From the NCBI RefSeq assembly GCF_022179225.1, contig NZ_BPQL01000017.1:1-64000 (forward strand): DNA of 64,000 nt, read 5' to 3'. Below are positions 32,585 through 41,860 of this stretch, piece after piece. The DNA is from Methylobacterium goesingense. GTDB taxonomy: Bacteria > Pseudomonadota > Alphaproteobacteria > Rhizobiales > Beijerinckiaceae. The notes beneath the pieces were generated by a model. It saw only the letters and a program-made list of their open reading frames with translations. It did no database searches and was not told the origin of the DNA. Position 1 is the first letter of the stretch. The number at the start of each line of letters is the position of its first letter. A program made the translations under genes and the position numbers.

Positions 32585-34063
32585 TTGGCCACCATCATCC
32601 CCGTCGCCTCCTTCGATTGCGTCGTGTTCGGCGCGACCGGCGACCTGACCACGCGCAAGCTGCTGCCGGCCCTCTACTACCGCTTCAAGGACGGGCAGAT
32701 CCCGGGCACGAGCCGGATCATCGGCGCCTCGCGCTCGGAGATGAGCGCCGAGGCGTTCCGCGAGCGCGCCCGCGACGCGATCAAGCGCTTCGTGCCGGCC
32801 GGCGACGTCGCCGAGGACAAGCTCGCCGCCTTCCTCGACCATCTCGACTACGTCGCGGTCGACGGGGCCGGCGACGACGGCTGGGAGGATCTCGCCGCCA
32901 AGCTCGCCGAGCGCCCGGACCAGGTGCGGCCTTACTACCTCGCGACCTCGCCCGACCTCTACGGCTCGATCTGCCAGAACCTGTCGAACCACGGCCTGAT
33001 CGGCGAGAAGTCCCGCGTCGTGCTGGAGAAGCCCATCGGCAAGGACCTGAAATCGGCCCGCGCGATCAACGACGCCGTCGGCAAGGTGTTTCCGGAAGAG
33101 CAGATCTTCCGCATTGACCACTACCTCGGCAAGGAGACCGTGCAGAACCTGCTGGCCCTGCGCTTTGCCAACACCATATTCGAGCGGCTCTGGACGGCGG
33201 ACGTGATCGACCACGTCCAGATCACGGTTGGCGAGACGGTCGGCGTCGAGGGTCGCGCGGGCTACTACGACACTTCGGGTGCGCTGCGCGACATGGTGCA
33301 GAACCACATGCTGCAGCTTCTCTGCCTGATGGCGATGGAGAGCCCGCTCTCGCTGGACGCGAACTCGGTGCGCGACGAGAAGCTGAAGGTCCTGCGGGCC
33401 CTCAAGCCCATCACCCCGCACGATGTGCAGAGCGTGACGGTGCGCGGCCAGTACGCGGCCGGCGCCGTGGCGGGCCAGCCGGTGGCAGGCTACCGGGCCG
33501 ACCTCGGCAACGAGGCCGACAGCCGGACCGAGACCTTCGTCGCCCTGAAGCTCGAGGTGCAGTCCTGGCGCTGGGCCGGAGTGCCGTTCTACCTGCGCAC
33601 CGGCAAGCGCCTGCCCCAGAAGCTCTCCGAGATCGTGGTGCAGTTCCGTGCCTCGCCGTTCTCGATCTTCCCGGCCGAATCCTTCGGGCGCGAGCCCAAC
33701 CGCCTCGTCATCCGGCTCCAGCCGGAGGAGGGGATCAAGCTCGAGGTCATGACCAAGGACCCGGGTCCCGGCGGCATGCGCCTGCGGCCGACCAACCTCG
33801 ACATCTCCTTCGAGGAGACCTTCAAGCAGCGCTATCCCGACGCCTACGAGCGCCTGCTCATGGATGTGGTGCGGGGCAACGCCACCCTGTTCATGCGCCG
33901 CGACGAGGTCGAGGTGGCCTGGGCCTGGGCCGATTCCCTCCTCAAGGCCTGGGCCGACCGTCCCGAGCCGCCGCGCCCCTACGCGGCCGGCAGTTGGGGA
34001 CCCACCGCCGCCATCGCGCTGATCGAGCGCGACGGACGCACCTGGCATGAAGAGATCCGATGA
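32585..34063 (+). CDS. zwf: Glucose-6-phosphate 1-dehydrogenase
   Basis: A 492-residue enzyme that oxidises glucose-6-phosphate to 6-phosphogluconolactone, reducing NADP, at the entry of the Entner-Doudoroff and pentose phosphate routes. It shows the cofactor motif FGATGDLTTRKLLPALY, the substrate motif RIDHYLGKE (Arg176-Glu184), the EKPIGKD loop and the C-terminal RTGKRLP region. The start is a TTG at 32585 with GGGAG upstream. This gives the normal N-terminus (MATIIPVASFDCVVFGATG), and no ATG is available nearby. No pgl or edd gene is adjacent. The next gene downstream encodes a GntR regulator 119 bases away. Confidence 0.96.
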   Translation: MATIIPVASFDCVVFGATGDLTTRKLLPALYYRFKDGQIPGTSRIIGASRSEMSAEAFRERARDAIKRFVPAGDVAEDKLAAFLDHLDYVAVDGAGDDGWEDLAAKLAERPDQVRPYYLATSPDLYGSICQNLSNHGLIGEKSRVVLEKPIGKDLKSARAINDAVGKVFPEEQIFRIDHYLGKETVQNLLALRFANTIFERLWTADVIDHVQITVGETVGVEGRAGYYDTSGALRDMVQNHMLQLLCLMAMESPLSLDANSVRDEKLKVLRALKPITPHDVQSVTVRGQYAAGAVAGQPVAGYRADLGNEADSRTETFVALKLEVQSWRWAGVPFYLRTGKRLPQKLSEIVVQFRASPFSIFPAESFGREPNRLVIRLQPEEGIKLEVMTKDPGPGGMRLRPTNLDISFEETFKQRYPDAYERLLMDVVRGNATLFMRRDEVEVAWAWADSLLKAWADRPEPPRPYAAGSWGPTAAIALIERDGRTWHEEIR

Positions 34064-34182
34064 CCATGGGTGGATGACCACCGGCGAAAGGCGCGGTATA
34101 ATTCCAGACTCCCTCGACAGGCCGCAGTCTGCGGATTACCAGAGAGAGTATTGTTCCTTTTGCTTCCAGACGTCGCGGACCC

Positions 34183-34878
34183 ATGAACAAGATCGAGACG
34201 GGCCTCGGCATCAACCGACGCTACCTGCACGATGAAGTCGTCGACCGGATGCGGGATCTCATTCGATCCGGCGAGCTCGAGCCGCGCGCGCGGGTCAACG
34301 AGAGCGAGTTGACCGAGCGCTTCGGCATCTCGCGCACCCCCCTGCGCGAGGCGATCAAGATCCTCGCCACGGAGGGGCTGCTCGAACTGCTGCCCAATCG
34401 GGGCGCGCGGGTGGCCAGCCTGTCGCAGTCCGAGATCGAGGAGATGATCGAGGTGATCGCCGGCCTGGAGGCGACCGCCGCCGACCTCGCCTGCCGCATC
34501 ATCACCGATGCCGAGATCGACGGCATCTGCCGTGACCACGATGCCATGGTGGCGGCCTGGAAGGCCGGTGACGAGGCGCTGTACTTCGCCCTCAACCGCG
34601 CGATCCACGAGGCCATCATGCGGGCGAGCCGGAACGCCACCCTGGCGGGCATCTACGAAAGCCTGTCGGGGCGCATTCAGCGCTCGCGCTACGCGGTGCA
34701 TCAGACTGCGCAACAGTGGGAACAATCCGTGTCCCAACACGAGCAGATGATCACCCTGCTGCGCGCCCGCGACGGCGAGGCGCTGGCCCGCCTCATGCGG
34801 GTGCATATCCGCGCGCGCACGCCCGTGATCGCCGAGAATTTCGGGACATCCGACCGCGAGGCGGTCCCGGCGGCCTGA
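34183..34878 (+). CDS. GntR family regulator, FCD (FadR) subfamily
   Basis: A 231-residue regulator. An N-terminal winged helix-turn-helix (YLHDEVVDRMRDLIRSGELEPRARVNESELTERFGISRTPLREAIKILATEGLLE) is followed by an all-helical FCD ligand domain with the metal-binding pattern Asp...His (LNRAIHEAIM, SVSQHEQM, MRVHIRAR). FCD regulators sense small organic acids or sugar acids. It lies between zwf and a chemoreceptor and may control local carbohydrate genes, though its target is not evident. A very strong hairpin follows the stop. Confidence 0.9.
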   Translation: MNKIETGLGINRRYLHDEVVDRMRDLIRSGELEPRARVNESELTERFGISRTPLREAIKILATEGLLELLPNRGARVASLSQSEIEEMIEVIAGLEATAADLACRIITDAEIDGICRDHDAMVAAWKAGDEALYFALNRAIHEAIMRASRNATLAGIYESLSGRIQRSRYAVHQTAQQWEQSVSQHEQMITLLRARDGEALARLMRVHIRARTPVIAENFGTSDREAVPAA

Positions 34879-34889
34879 GTCGGAGCACA

Positions 34890-34931
34890 CGGGCCCGGCG
34901 CGCAGGCCCTTGGGCCGGCGCGCCGGGCCCG
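34890..34931. terminator. Near-perfect 19-bp stem hairpin between convergent genes
   Basis: 34890-34903 pairs perfectly with 34918-34931 (14 bp of G/C). Inside it GGCCC-tt-GGGCC (34905-34916) extends the stem after one A-G mismatch. It is probably a bidirectional terminator for the GntR and chemoreceptor genes. No U-tract. Confidence 0.75.
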
Positions 34932-34996
34932 AAGATCGGAAGGACTGGAAGGCGGCGATGATTGCCCGTCGCCGCCGACGCACTGGAGAGGCGGCC

Positions 34997-36673
34997 TCAG
35001 GCGGCCCGAACGGTTCCGAGGAAGCGCGCCATTTCCCGCGAAAGGTGCTCGGATTCCGCCGAGAGCGCGGAGGCCGACGACAGGACCTGGGAGGCGGCGG
35101 CCCCCGTCGCCTCGGCCGCTCCCGCGACGCCCGCGATATTGGCCGTGACCTCGCCGGTGCCGGTGGCCGCCTCGCTGACGTTGCGCACGATCTCCTGAGT
35201 GGCGGCGCCCTGCTCCTCGACGGCGGCCGCGATCGAGGTCGCCACAGCGCTGATCTCGCGGATTCGGCCGCTGATGCTCTCGATCGCGGTGACGGCCTGA
35301 CCCGTCGAGCCCTGGATGCGGCCGATCTGAGCGCTGATCTCCTCGGTGGCCCGCGCCGTCTGGTTGGCGAGTTCCTTGACCTCGGCCGCCACCACCGCGA
35401 AGCCACGGCCGGCCTCCCCGGCGCGCGCCGCCTCGATGGTGGCGTTCAGCGCCAGCAGGTTGGTCTGGCCCGCGATGCTCGCGATCATCGCCACGACGTC
35501 GCCGATGCGCGCGGCGGCCGCACTCAGCTCCTGCACCTGAGTGGCAGTGTGTGCCGCCTCGTCCACCGCGCGCTGGGCGAGCTGGGTCGACCCGTCGACC
35601 TGGCGTCCAATCTCCTGGACCGAGGCGCCGAGTTCCTCTGCCGCCGCCGCCACCATGCCGACATTGGCGGCGGCCTGATCCGCGGCCGCCGCGACGGTGC
35701 TGGATTGGCTTGCCGTCTCGGAGGCGGTGCCGGCCATGCTCTGCGCGGTGGCGCGCAGCTGGGCCGAGGCGGCCGTGACCCGGCCGAGGATGCCGCCGAC
35801 GGCGCCCTCGAAACCATCGGCCATCGCCCGCATGGCGGCCACGCGCTGCGCCTCGGCGCCGGCGCGGGCGAGGCGGGTCTCCTCCTCCAGGGCGCGGCTG
35901 CGCAGGAGGTTGGCGCGGAAGGTATCGAGGGTGTCGGCCATGGCGCCGATCTCGTCCTGCCGCCCGACGCTCGGGATCTCGGCCTCCGCATCCCCGTCCG
36001 CCACGCGCCGCATGGCGGCCGTCATCGCGCTCAGGGGCCGGGTGATGCCCCGGATCGTGTAGGCCATGGCGGCGAGCGCCATCAGCACCGAGAGGCCGAG
36101 CATGACCTGGGTCGTACGCACGGCGCTCGCGTGCGCGTCGCGCGCCGCCGCCTTGGCGGCCTCGCCGGCCTCGCCGTTGAGGGTCACGAGCTTGCGCATG
36201 GTGCCGCTGGTGGCGAGGTAGTTGGCGTTCATCGGTCCCCGGAACAGGCTTAGGACCTCGTCGCGCCGGGCCGGATCGATGGCCTGGAGCCGGTTCCAGT
36301 CCTCCCCCATCTGGGCGAGCTTGGCGGATACCTCGGCGTAGAGGGCGCCTTCCTCGGGCGAGCTCACCAGGGCCTTGTAGGCGACGCGCCGGCCCTCAAG
36401 ATCCTTGGCCAGCGTCGCGGCTTGGGCGACGCTGTTGGCCCGCTCCTCGGCGCTGTCGGCGACGACGTAGCGGAACTGCCAGAGGCGGATCCGCATCACC
36501 AGGGCGTTCATCGCGTGCGCGGCATCGACGGAGGGGAGTGCGTTGTCGGACAGGACCGTCATGCGGTCGCCGATGGTATCCATCTTCGACAAGGAGAGCA
36601 GGCCCTGTCCCGCGGTGATGATCGCCAGCAGACCGAAGAGGCCGATCAGTGTCGACTTGAGTGAGAAGCGCAT
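34997..36673 (-). CDS. Methyl-accepting chemotaxis protein
   Basis: A 558-residue chemoreceptor. There are two membrane segments (residues ~8-28 and ~190-212) around a periplasmic four-helix-bundle ligand domain, then a HAMP domain ([23 protein letters not shown]) and the signalling domain with the conserved hairpin tip [35 protein letters not shown]. There is no C-terminal pentapeptide for CheR/CheB binding. It lies in the same direction as the second GntR gene and close to the TRAP transporter, so it may sense the same ligand; this is inference from position. Confidence 0.93.
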   Translation of the reverse strand: MRFSLKSTLIGLFGLLAIITAGQGLLSLSKMDTIGDRMTVLSDNALPSVDAAHAMNALVMRIRLWQFRYVVADSAEERANSVAQAATLAKDLEGRRVAYKALVSSPEEGALYAEVSAKLAQMGEDWNRLQAIDPARRDEVLSLFRGPMNANYLATSGTMRKLVTLNGEAGEAAKAAARDAHASAVRTTQVMLGLSVLMALAAMAYTIRGITRPLSAMTAAMRRVADGDAEAEIPSVGRQDEIGAMADTLDTFRANLLRSRALEEETRLARAGAEAQRVAAMRAMADGFEGAVGGILGRVTAASAQLRATAQSMAGTASETASQSSTVAAAADQAAANVGMVAAAAEELGASVQEIGRQVDGSTQLAQRAVDEAAHTATQVQELSAAAARIGDVVAMIASIAGQTNLLALNATIEAARAGEAGRGFAVVAAEVKELANQTARATEEISAQIGRIQGSTGQAVTAIESISGRIREISAVATSIAAAVEEQGAATQEIVRNVSEAATGTGEVTANIAGVAGAAEATGAAASQVLSSASALSAESEHLSREMARFLGTVRAA

Positions 36674-36817
36674 GGGCAGGCCGGTGACCGCGAGACGAGA
36701 ACGTGGGCCTCCCGATTAATGGTGCGCCTTTTAAGATTGACTTACACGATCCCTAAAGACAACTCTGGGTTACGGCGCAGCATCTTCATGCGGTGCGGGC
36801 GGGCGATCCCGCCACTG

Positions 36818-37474
36818 TCAGGCGGCGGCGTTGATCGAACGCAGGCCCGCCACGAGGTCGGAGAAGCGGTCGCCCTGGACAATGACGTGGGCGCGCAGCA
36901 GGTCGGAGGCGCCCGCCTCGTCGCCCGACACGATGGCGGCGACGATGGCCTCGTGCTCGACCAGCGACTGGCCGAGGCGGTTGCGGGCGCGTAGCTGAAG
37001 GCGCCGGAAGGGCGCGAGCCGGCGATGCAGCTGGCGCGCCTGCTCCTCTAGGAAGCTGTTCCGGCAGGCCCGGTAGACCACCGTGTGGAAGATGTAGTTC
37101 TCCGCATAGTACGTCTCGGGATCGCCGGCCGCGGCCGAGATCGCGCAAGCGGAGAGCGCCGCCTTCAGGGCGGCCTCGTCGTCCGGCACGAGGCGGCGCG
37201 TCGCCAGGCGCCCGCACGACGCCTCGATCTCCGCCATCGTCTCGAACATCGCGATCAGGTGTTGCGGATCGGGCGCGCTGACGATGGCGCCCCGCCGGGG
37301 CTTGATCTCCACGAGGCCGGTCATCGCCAGCTGCAGCAAGGCCTCGCGGATGGGCGTGCGTGAAACCCCGAAGCGCTCGGCGAGTTCGGTCTCGTCGAGG
37401 CGCGCGCCAAGGGCGAGGCGCCCGTCCACGATTTCGGTCTCGATGGTCTGCCTGAGGCGGCGCGATTGAGTCAT
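36818..37474 (-). CDS. GntR family regulator, FCD subfamily, divergent from the TRAP operon
   Basis: A 218-residue regulator with the GntR helix-turn-helix (DETELAERFGVSRTPIREALLQLAMTGLVEIKPRRGA) and an FCD domain with helices such as EASCGRLATRRLVPDDEAAL and SLVEHEAIVAAIVSGDEAGA, which supplies metal- or ligand-binding His residues. The ATG at 37474 is chosen because the longer frame (to 37561) runs into AT-rich promoter DNA. The gene is divergent from dctP of the TRAP transporter, 180 bases away, the usual arrangement for a repressor that releases the operon when the transported acid is present. Confidence 0.9.
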   Translation of the reverse strand: MTQSRRLRQTIETEIVDGRLALGARLDETELAERFGVSRTPIREALLQLAMTGLVEIKPRRGAIVSAPDPQHLIAMFETMAEIEASCGRLATRRLVPDDEAALKAALSACAISAAAGDPETYYAENYIFHTVVYRACRNSFLEEQARQLHRRLAPFRRLQLRARNRLGQSLVEHEAIVAAIVSGDEAGASDLLRAHVIVQGDRFSDLVAGLRSINAAA

Positions 37475-37654
37475 GCGCTGGGATCCCGGCTCGGTCCAAT
37501 CCCGCCGATTCGCGAAAATCCGACGGCATTCATTATTCAACTGCGTTGACAAAATATACAAGGCGTCGTTTCATGTATAACGAAAGCGCACTGCAGTATA
37601 AATGCTGCGCTGCAAAACGGAGCGGCCGAGCCACGGCCCAGGGAGAGACGCGCC
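37475..37654. promoter_or_regulatory. Divergent promoter region with candidate GntR operator
   Basis: 180 bases. A TTGACA (37546-37551) and the inverted pair TATACA (37555-37560)/TGTATA (37574-37579) lie in a locally AT-rich patch. Half-sites of this kind suit FCD-GntR operators, whose consensus centres on TGT/ACA arms, although the 13-base gap is wider than usual. The TRAP operon has a GGGAGAG ribosome site at the right end. Confidence 0.5.
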
Positions 37655-38674
37655 ATGATGCTGACACGCCGTGCCCTCGTCGCCGGCGGCCTCGCCGCCC
37701 CCGCCATCCTGTCCCTCGGCTCGCGTGCCCGGGCGGCCACCACCTTGAAGCTCTCGCACCAGTTCCCCGGCGGAACCCTCGAGGAGGGCGACTTTCGCGA
37801 TCGGATGTGTCGCAAGTTCGCGATGGCGCTGGCCGAGAGCTCGAAGGGCGCCCTCGAGGTGCAGGTTTATCCCGGCTCGTCGCTGATGAAGACGAATGCC
37901 CAGTTCGCGGCCATGCGTAAGGGCGCCCTCGACCTCTCGCTCTATCCCTCGCCCTACGCCGGCGGCGAGGTGCCGGAGCTGAACATCGGCCTGATGCCGG
38001 CCCTGGTCAGCTCCTACGAGCAGGCCATCGCCTGGAAGAAGGCACCGGTCGGCCGCAAGCTCACCGAGATCCTCGAATCGAAGGGCATCGTCCTCGTCTC
38101 CTGGGTCTGGCAGGCGGGCGGCGTCGCCAGCCGCGAGCGCCCCCTCTACGCGCCGGCCGACGCCAAGGGCCTCAAGGTCCGGGGCGGGTCGCGCGAGATG
38201 GACCTGATGATGAAGCAGGCGGGTGCGGCCACCCTGTCGATCCCCTCCAGCGAATCCTACGCCGCCATGCAGACGGGGGCCTGCGACGCGGTCATCACCT
38301 CGTCCACCAGTCTGATCTCGTTCCGCCTGGAGGAGCTCGGCAAGGCCCTGACCTCGGGCCGCGAGCGCTCTTACTGGTTCATGCTGGAGCCCATCATGAT
38401 GTCGAAGCTCGCCTTCGATCGCCTGCCCAAGGACCAGCAGGATCTCATCATGGCCATCGGCGCCGAGCTCGAGCCCTTCGGACAGGCCGGCGCCAAGGCG
38501 GACGACACCAAGGTCGAGGAAATCTTCACCAAGGCCGGCGCCAAGGTCCAGAACCTCGACGAGAAGACCCTCGGCCAGTGGCGCGACATCGCCAAGGACA
38601 CGGCCTGGAAGGACTTCGCCGGCAAGTCGGCCGGCTGCGCCGAGCTCCTCAAGCTGGCGGAGCAGGTGTCGTGA
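37655..38674 (+). CDS. dctP: TRAP transporter substrate-binding protein (DctP type)
   Basis: A 339-residue periplasmic binding protein with a twin-arginine-type signal (LTRRALVAGGLAAPAILSLGSRARA). The mature part has the DctP layout: LKLSHQFPGGTLEEGDF, VQVYPGSSLMKTNAQFAAMRKGALDL, the conserved Arg-containing AKGLKVRGGSREMDLMMKQAGAATLSIPSSESYAAMQTGACDA, and a C-terminal helix. It delivers an acid, usually a C4-dicarboxylate or sugar acid, to the DctQM permease encoded next. Its stop overlaps the dctQ start by four bases (GTGA), showing translational coupling. Ligand unknown. Confidence 0.92.
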   Translation: MMLTRRALVAGGLAAPAILSLGSRARAATTLKLSHQFPGGTLEEGDFRDRMCRKFAMALAESSKGALEVQVYPGSSLMKTNAQFAAMRKGALDLSLYPSPYAGGEVPELNIGLMPALVSSYEQAIAWKKAPVGRKLTEILESKGIVLVSWVWQAGGVASRERPLYAPADAKGLKVRGGSREMDLMMKQAGAATLSIPSSESYAAMQTGACDAVITSSTSLISFRLEELGKALTSGRERSYWFMLEPIMMSKLAFDRLPKDQQDLIMAIGAELEPFGQAGAKADDTKVEEIFTKAGAKVQNLDEKTLGQWRDIAKDTAWKDFAGKSAGCAELLKLAEQVS

Positions 38675-39402
38675 GCCACGCCTTCGACGCGGCCTCGGCC
38701 GCCGCCGAGACGCACACCAAGGTAGAGCCCCGGATTCCGGGGCTCCTCGGCACCATCGATCGCGCCCTGAAGCGCATCAACCACGTCATCATGCTGCTGG
38801 GCGGCATCGCCCTGGTCTGCGCCTGCCTCGTGCTCAGCTACAGCGTCGTCATCCGCTACGTCCTGCACGAGCCCACCGATTGGCAGGACGAGATGGCGGT
38901 GTTCCTCATCGTCGGCGCCACCTTCTTCTCGGCCGCTGCCGTGCAGTCCAAGCGCGGCCACGTGGCGATCGAGGCGCTCACCGGCCTCCTGTCGCCGCGG
39001 GTCAACCGCGCCCGCCTGCTGATGGCGGACATCATCAGCTTCGTGTTCGTGGCCTTCTTCGCCTGGAAGAGCTGGACCCTGCTCCACGAGGCCTGGGTCG
39101 ACGGCCAGATCTCCCAGTCGAGCTGGGGCCCGCCCCTCTGGATCCCCTACATCCTGATGGCGGGCGGCATGACGCTGCTCGGCGTCCAGTTCGTCCTGCA
39201 GATCGCCGAGGAGATTCTCTACGGCGCCGAGAAGGCCGGCTGGGCGAACCCCAAGATCGGCCTCGGCGCCGATCTCAACCGCGACACGCAGACCCTCGAC
39301 GGCCCTGGCCGTCCCGGCGTCACGCCGGAGGGAACCCGGCCCCTCGGCGATCCCCTCGCCAACGTCACATCGAACACCAAAGTCACCGGGAGGCATCCAT
39401 GA
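38671..39402 (+). CDS. dctQ: TRAP transporter small permease (DctQ type)
   Basis: A 243-residue protein with four membrane segments, about residues 35-55, 78-95, 120-138 and 158-176. It has the DctQ features VVIRYVLHEPTDWQDEMAVFLIVGATFFSAAAVQSKRGHVAIEAL. It starts with GTG at 38671, with GGAG upstream and a 4-base overlap with dctP. Its C-terminal ~55 residues after the last membrane helix are a hydrophilic Gly/Pro/Thr-rich tail, longer than in typical DctQ proteins. The stop overlaps dctM (ATGA). Confidence 0.9.
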   Translation: MSHAFDAASAAAETHTKVEPRIPGLLGTIDRALKRINHVIMLLGGIALVCACLVLSYSVVIRYVLHEPTDWQDEMAVFLIVGATFFSAAAVQSKRGHVAIEALTGLLSPRVNRARLLMADIISFVFVAFFAWKSWTLLHEAWVDGQISQSSWGPPLWIPYILMAGGMTLLGVQFVLQIAEEILYGAEKAGWANPKIGLGADLNRDTQTLDGPGRPGVTPEGTRPLGDPLANVTSNTKVTGRHP

Positions 39403-40751
39403 GCGTCGCGGCCATCGGCTTCCTCTATGCGGGCGCGACCCTGAGCGCGATGCTGGCGGGCATCCCCATCGCCTTCGCGCTGGGCTTCGTGGCGCTCGCC
39501 TTCATGTACTTCTTCATGCCGGGCGCCTCCCTCGATACGGTGGCGCAGAACGTCTACGAGGAGATGGCCTCGATCACTCTGCTGTCGATCCCGCTCTTCA
39601 TCCTGAAGGGCGCGGCGATCGGGCGGTCCAAGGCCGGCCAGGACCTTTACTCGGCCATGCATGCCTGGATGCACCGCATCCCCGGGGGCCTGGGCATCGC
39701 CAACGTCTTCGCCTGCGCGCTCTTCGCCGCCATGGCGGGATCCTCGCCCGCCACGTGCTCGGCCATCGGTTCGGCCGGCATCCCGGAGATGCGCAAGCGC
39801 GGCTACTCGCCGGGTTTCGCCGCCGGCATCATCGCGGCGGGCGGCACGCTGGGCATCCTGCTGCCGCCTTCGATCACCATGATCCTCTACGCGGTAGCGG
39901 CCGAGCAGTCCCTCGGGCGCCTGTTCCTCGCCGGCATCGGCCCGGGCCTGCTTCTGGTCGGCCTGTTCGCGACCTGGTCGGTCTACCGCTTCCGCGCAGA
40001 ATACGCCGCCGCGAAGGTGGCTTACGAGCGCAACGGCACGGCCTCGGCCATCCTGGCGGAGGACACCTACAGCATGCGCCAGCGCTTCTCGACGCTGCCC
40101 CGCGTGCTGCCCTTCGTGATCCTGCTCACCGGCGTGATGGTGGCGCTCTACGGCGGCTACGCCACCCCGTCCGAGACGGCGGGCCTCGGCGGGCTCCTGG
40201 CGCTGGGCCTGATCGCGGTGATCTACGGCGTCTGGCGTCCGAAGGACGTCAGCCCGATCCTCACCGCAACCCTGCGGGAATCGACCATGCTGATGCTCAT
40301 CATCGGCATGTCGCTCCTCTACGCCTACGTGATGAGCTACCTGCACATCTCGCAATCGGCGGCGGCCGCGATCGTGGCGATGCAGCTCTCGCCCTGGGTT
40401 CTGCTGGTCACGATCCTCGGCCTCGTGATCCTGCTCGGCTTCTTCCTGCCGCCGGTCTCGATCATCCTGATGACGGCGCCGATCATCCTGCCGCCCCTCA
40501 AGGCCGCCGGGTTCGATCTCGTCTGGTTCGGCGTGGTGATGACCATCACCATGGAGATGGGCCTGATCCACCCGCCGGTGGGGCTCAACATCTTCGTCAT
40601 CAAGAACATCGCCCCCGACATCCCGCTGAAGGACATCATCTGGGGCACGCTGCCCTTCGTGATCCTGATGGCGGTGGCGATCCTGATCCTCTGCCTCGTG
40701 CCCGGCATCGCCATGTGGCTGCCGAACTGGCTCCTGCCGACCACGCGCTGA
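39399..40751 (+). CDS. dctM: TRAP transporter large permease (DctM type)
   Basis: A 450-residue permease with about twelve hydrophobic segments that couples uptake to the sodium gradient. Conserved DctM stretches are GIPIAFALGFVALAFMY, SIPLFILKGAAIGRS, AMAGSSPATCSAIGSAGIPEMRKRGYSPGFAAGIIAAGGTLGILLPPSITMI and EMGLIHPPVGLNIFVIKNIAP. The start overlaps dctQ by four bases and has a GGGAGG site. It completes a dctPQM operon, with dctQ and dctM separate rather than fused. Confidence 0.94.
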   Translation: MSVAAIGFLYAGATLSAMLAGIPIAFALGFVALAFMYFFMPGASLDTVAQNVYEEMASITLLSIPLFILKGAAIGRSKAGQDLYSAMHAWMHRIPGGLGIANVFACALFAAMAGSSPATCSAIGSAGIPEMRKRGYSPGFAAGIIAAGGTLGILLPPSITMILYAVAAEQSLGRLFLAGIGPGLLLVGLFATWSVYRFRAEYAAAKVAYERNGTASAILAEDTYSMRQRFSTLPRVLPFVILLTGVMVALYGGYATPSETAGLGGLLALGLIAVIYGVWRPKDVSPILTATLRESTMLMLIIGMSLLYAYVMSYLHISQSAAAAIVAMQLSPWVLLVTILGLVILLGFFLPPVSIILMTAPIILPPLKAAGFDLVWFGVVMTITMEMGLIHPPVGLNIFVIKNIAPDIPLKDIIWGTLPFVILMAVAILILCLVPGIAMWLPNWLLPTTR

Positions 40752-40855
40752 CGGCGCCGAAGGTCCCGGCCCCCGCATCCGCGCGGGGGCCGGGACGCCG
40801 GACGTCTCTCCCGACCTTCGACAGATACGCCCCACCTGCGAAAGATGTGCCGACC

Positions 40856-41833
40856 ATGAGAAACCTCCGGTTCGGGCTGATCGCGCTCGCCTGCCTCACG
40901 GGTCCGGTCCACGCCGATCCCGGCGCGGATTACGCCCCCCGCGTCGAGATCCGTCCATTCGAGAGCCTGACTCTCTCCGACACACAGTTCCTCACCGGCC
41001 GGAGCGAGGGCGCCAAGCCCGTCACCCTCGCGGGCACCCTGCGGATCGCCAGGGCCGGCACCGAGCGCCTGCCCACCGTGATCCTGGTGCACGGTTCCGG
41101 CGGCATCGGCGGGAACATCGAGTACTGGCAGCGGATGCTGGGGGCGAAGGGCTATTCCACCTTCGCCATCGACGCCTTCAGCGGCCGGGGGCTCACCTCG
41201 GTCAACACCAATCAGGCCCTGGTCGGGCGCACCAACCTGATCCTCGACATCTACCGGGCCCTCGACCTCCTGGCCAAGCACCCCCGCGTCGATCCCGAGC
41301 GGGTGGCGATCATGGGTTTCTCGCGGGGCGGGCAGGCCGCCCTGTATTCGAGCCTCACCCGCTTCGATGCCGCCTGGAACCGCTCGGGCATCCGCCCAGC
41401 GGCTTACCTGCCGATCTATCCCGACTGCTCCATCGCGTTTCTCGGCGACACCGAGGTCGCCGCGCGCCCGATCCGTATCCTCGCCGGAGGCGCCGACGAC
41501 TACAACCCGGCCGCCTTTTGCACCGGCTACGTGGAGCGCCTGAAGGCGGCGGGGCGCGACGTGGCGATGACGATCTACCCGAACGGGCAGCACGTCTTCG
41601 ACAACCCGATCGGGCCGACCATCCCCACGGTCGCGGCTGGCGCGCAGACCGTGCGCAACTGCGCGCTGCGCGAGGAGGCCGGGGGCGTGATCGCCAACAC
41701 CCAAACGGGCAAGCCCTTCGCCTACACGGATGCCTGCGTGGAGGCCGGGCCGCATATCGGCTCGGATGCCGCCCTGCGCGACGCCGCGCTCGCCGCGACC
41801 CTGACCAATCTCGGCGCCGCCTTCGGGCGCTGA
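40856..41833 (+). CDS. Exported dienelactone hydrolase-like alpha/beta hydrolase
   Basis: A 325-residue protein with a signal peptide (MRNLRFGLIALACLTGPVHA). The alpha/beta-hydrolase core carries VILVHGSGGIGGN (oxyanion), the nucleophile in MGFSRGGQAALYSS (Ser156), and a late His in YPNGQHVFDNP. This fits the dienelactone hydrolase superfamily. Four cysteines in the second half probably form disulfides in the periplasm. It lies 104 bases downstream of dctM on the same strand; it could be co-transcribed and process the transported compound, but that is inference. Confidence 0.82.
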   Translation: MRNLRFGLIALACLTGPVHADPGADYAPRVEIRPFESLTLSDTQFLTGRSEGAKPVTLAGTLRIARAGTERLPTVILVHGSGGIGGNIEYWQRMLGAKGYSTFAIDAFSGRGLTSVNTNQALVGRTNLILDIYRALDLLAKHPRVDPERVAIMGFSRGGQAALYSSLTRFDAAWNRSGIRPAAYLPIYPDCSIAFLGDTEVAARPIRILAGGADDYNPAAFCTGYVERLKAAGRDVAMTIYPNGQHVFDNPIGPTIPTVAAGAQTVRNCALREEAGGVIANTQTGKPFAYTDACVEAGPHIGSDAALRDAALAATLTNLGAAFGR

Positions 41834-41860
41834 GCCGGGGGGAACTGCGCGGGCGGGGAC

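Noticed and set aside
37546-37581. TTGACA with TATAAC as a sigma-70 promoter for the TRAP operon
   Set aside because: The spacing between the two is 24 bases, too long for a normal promoter, so I list the region only as regulatory.
39219-40835. 538-codon minus-strand frame opposite dctM
   Set aside because: Composition (Asp/His/Arg-rich repeats) is typical of an antisense shadow of a GC-rich membrane-protein gene.
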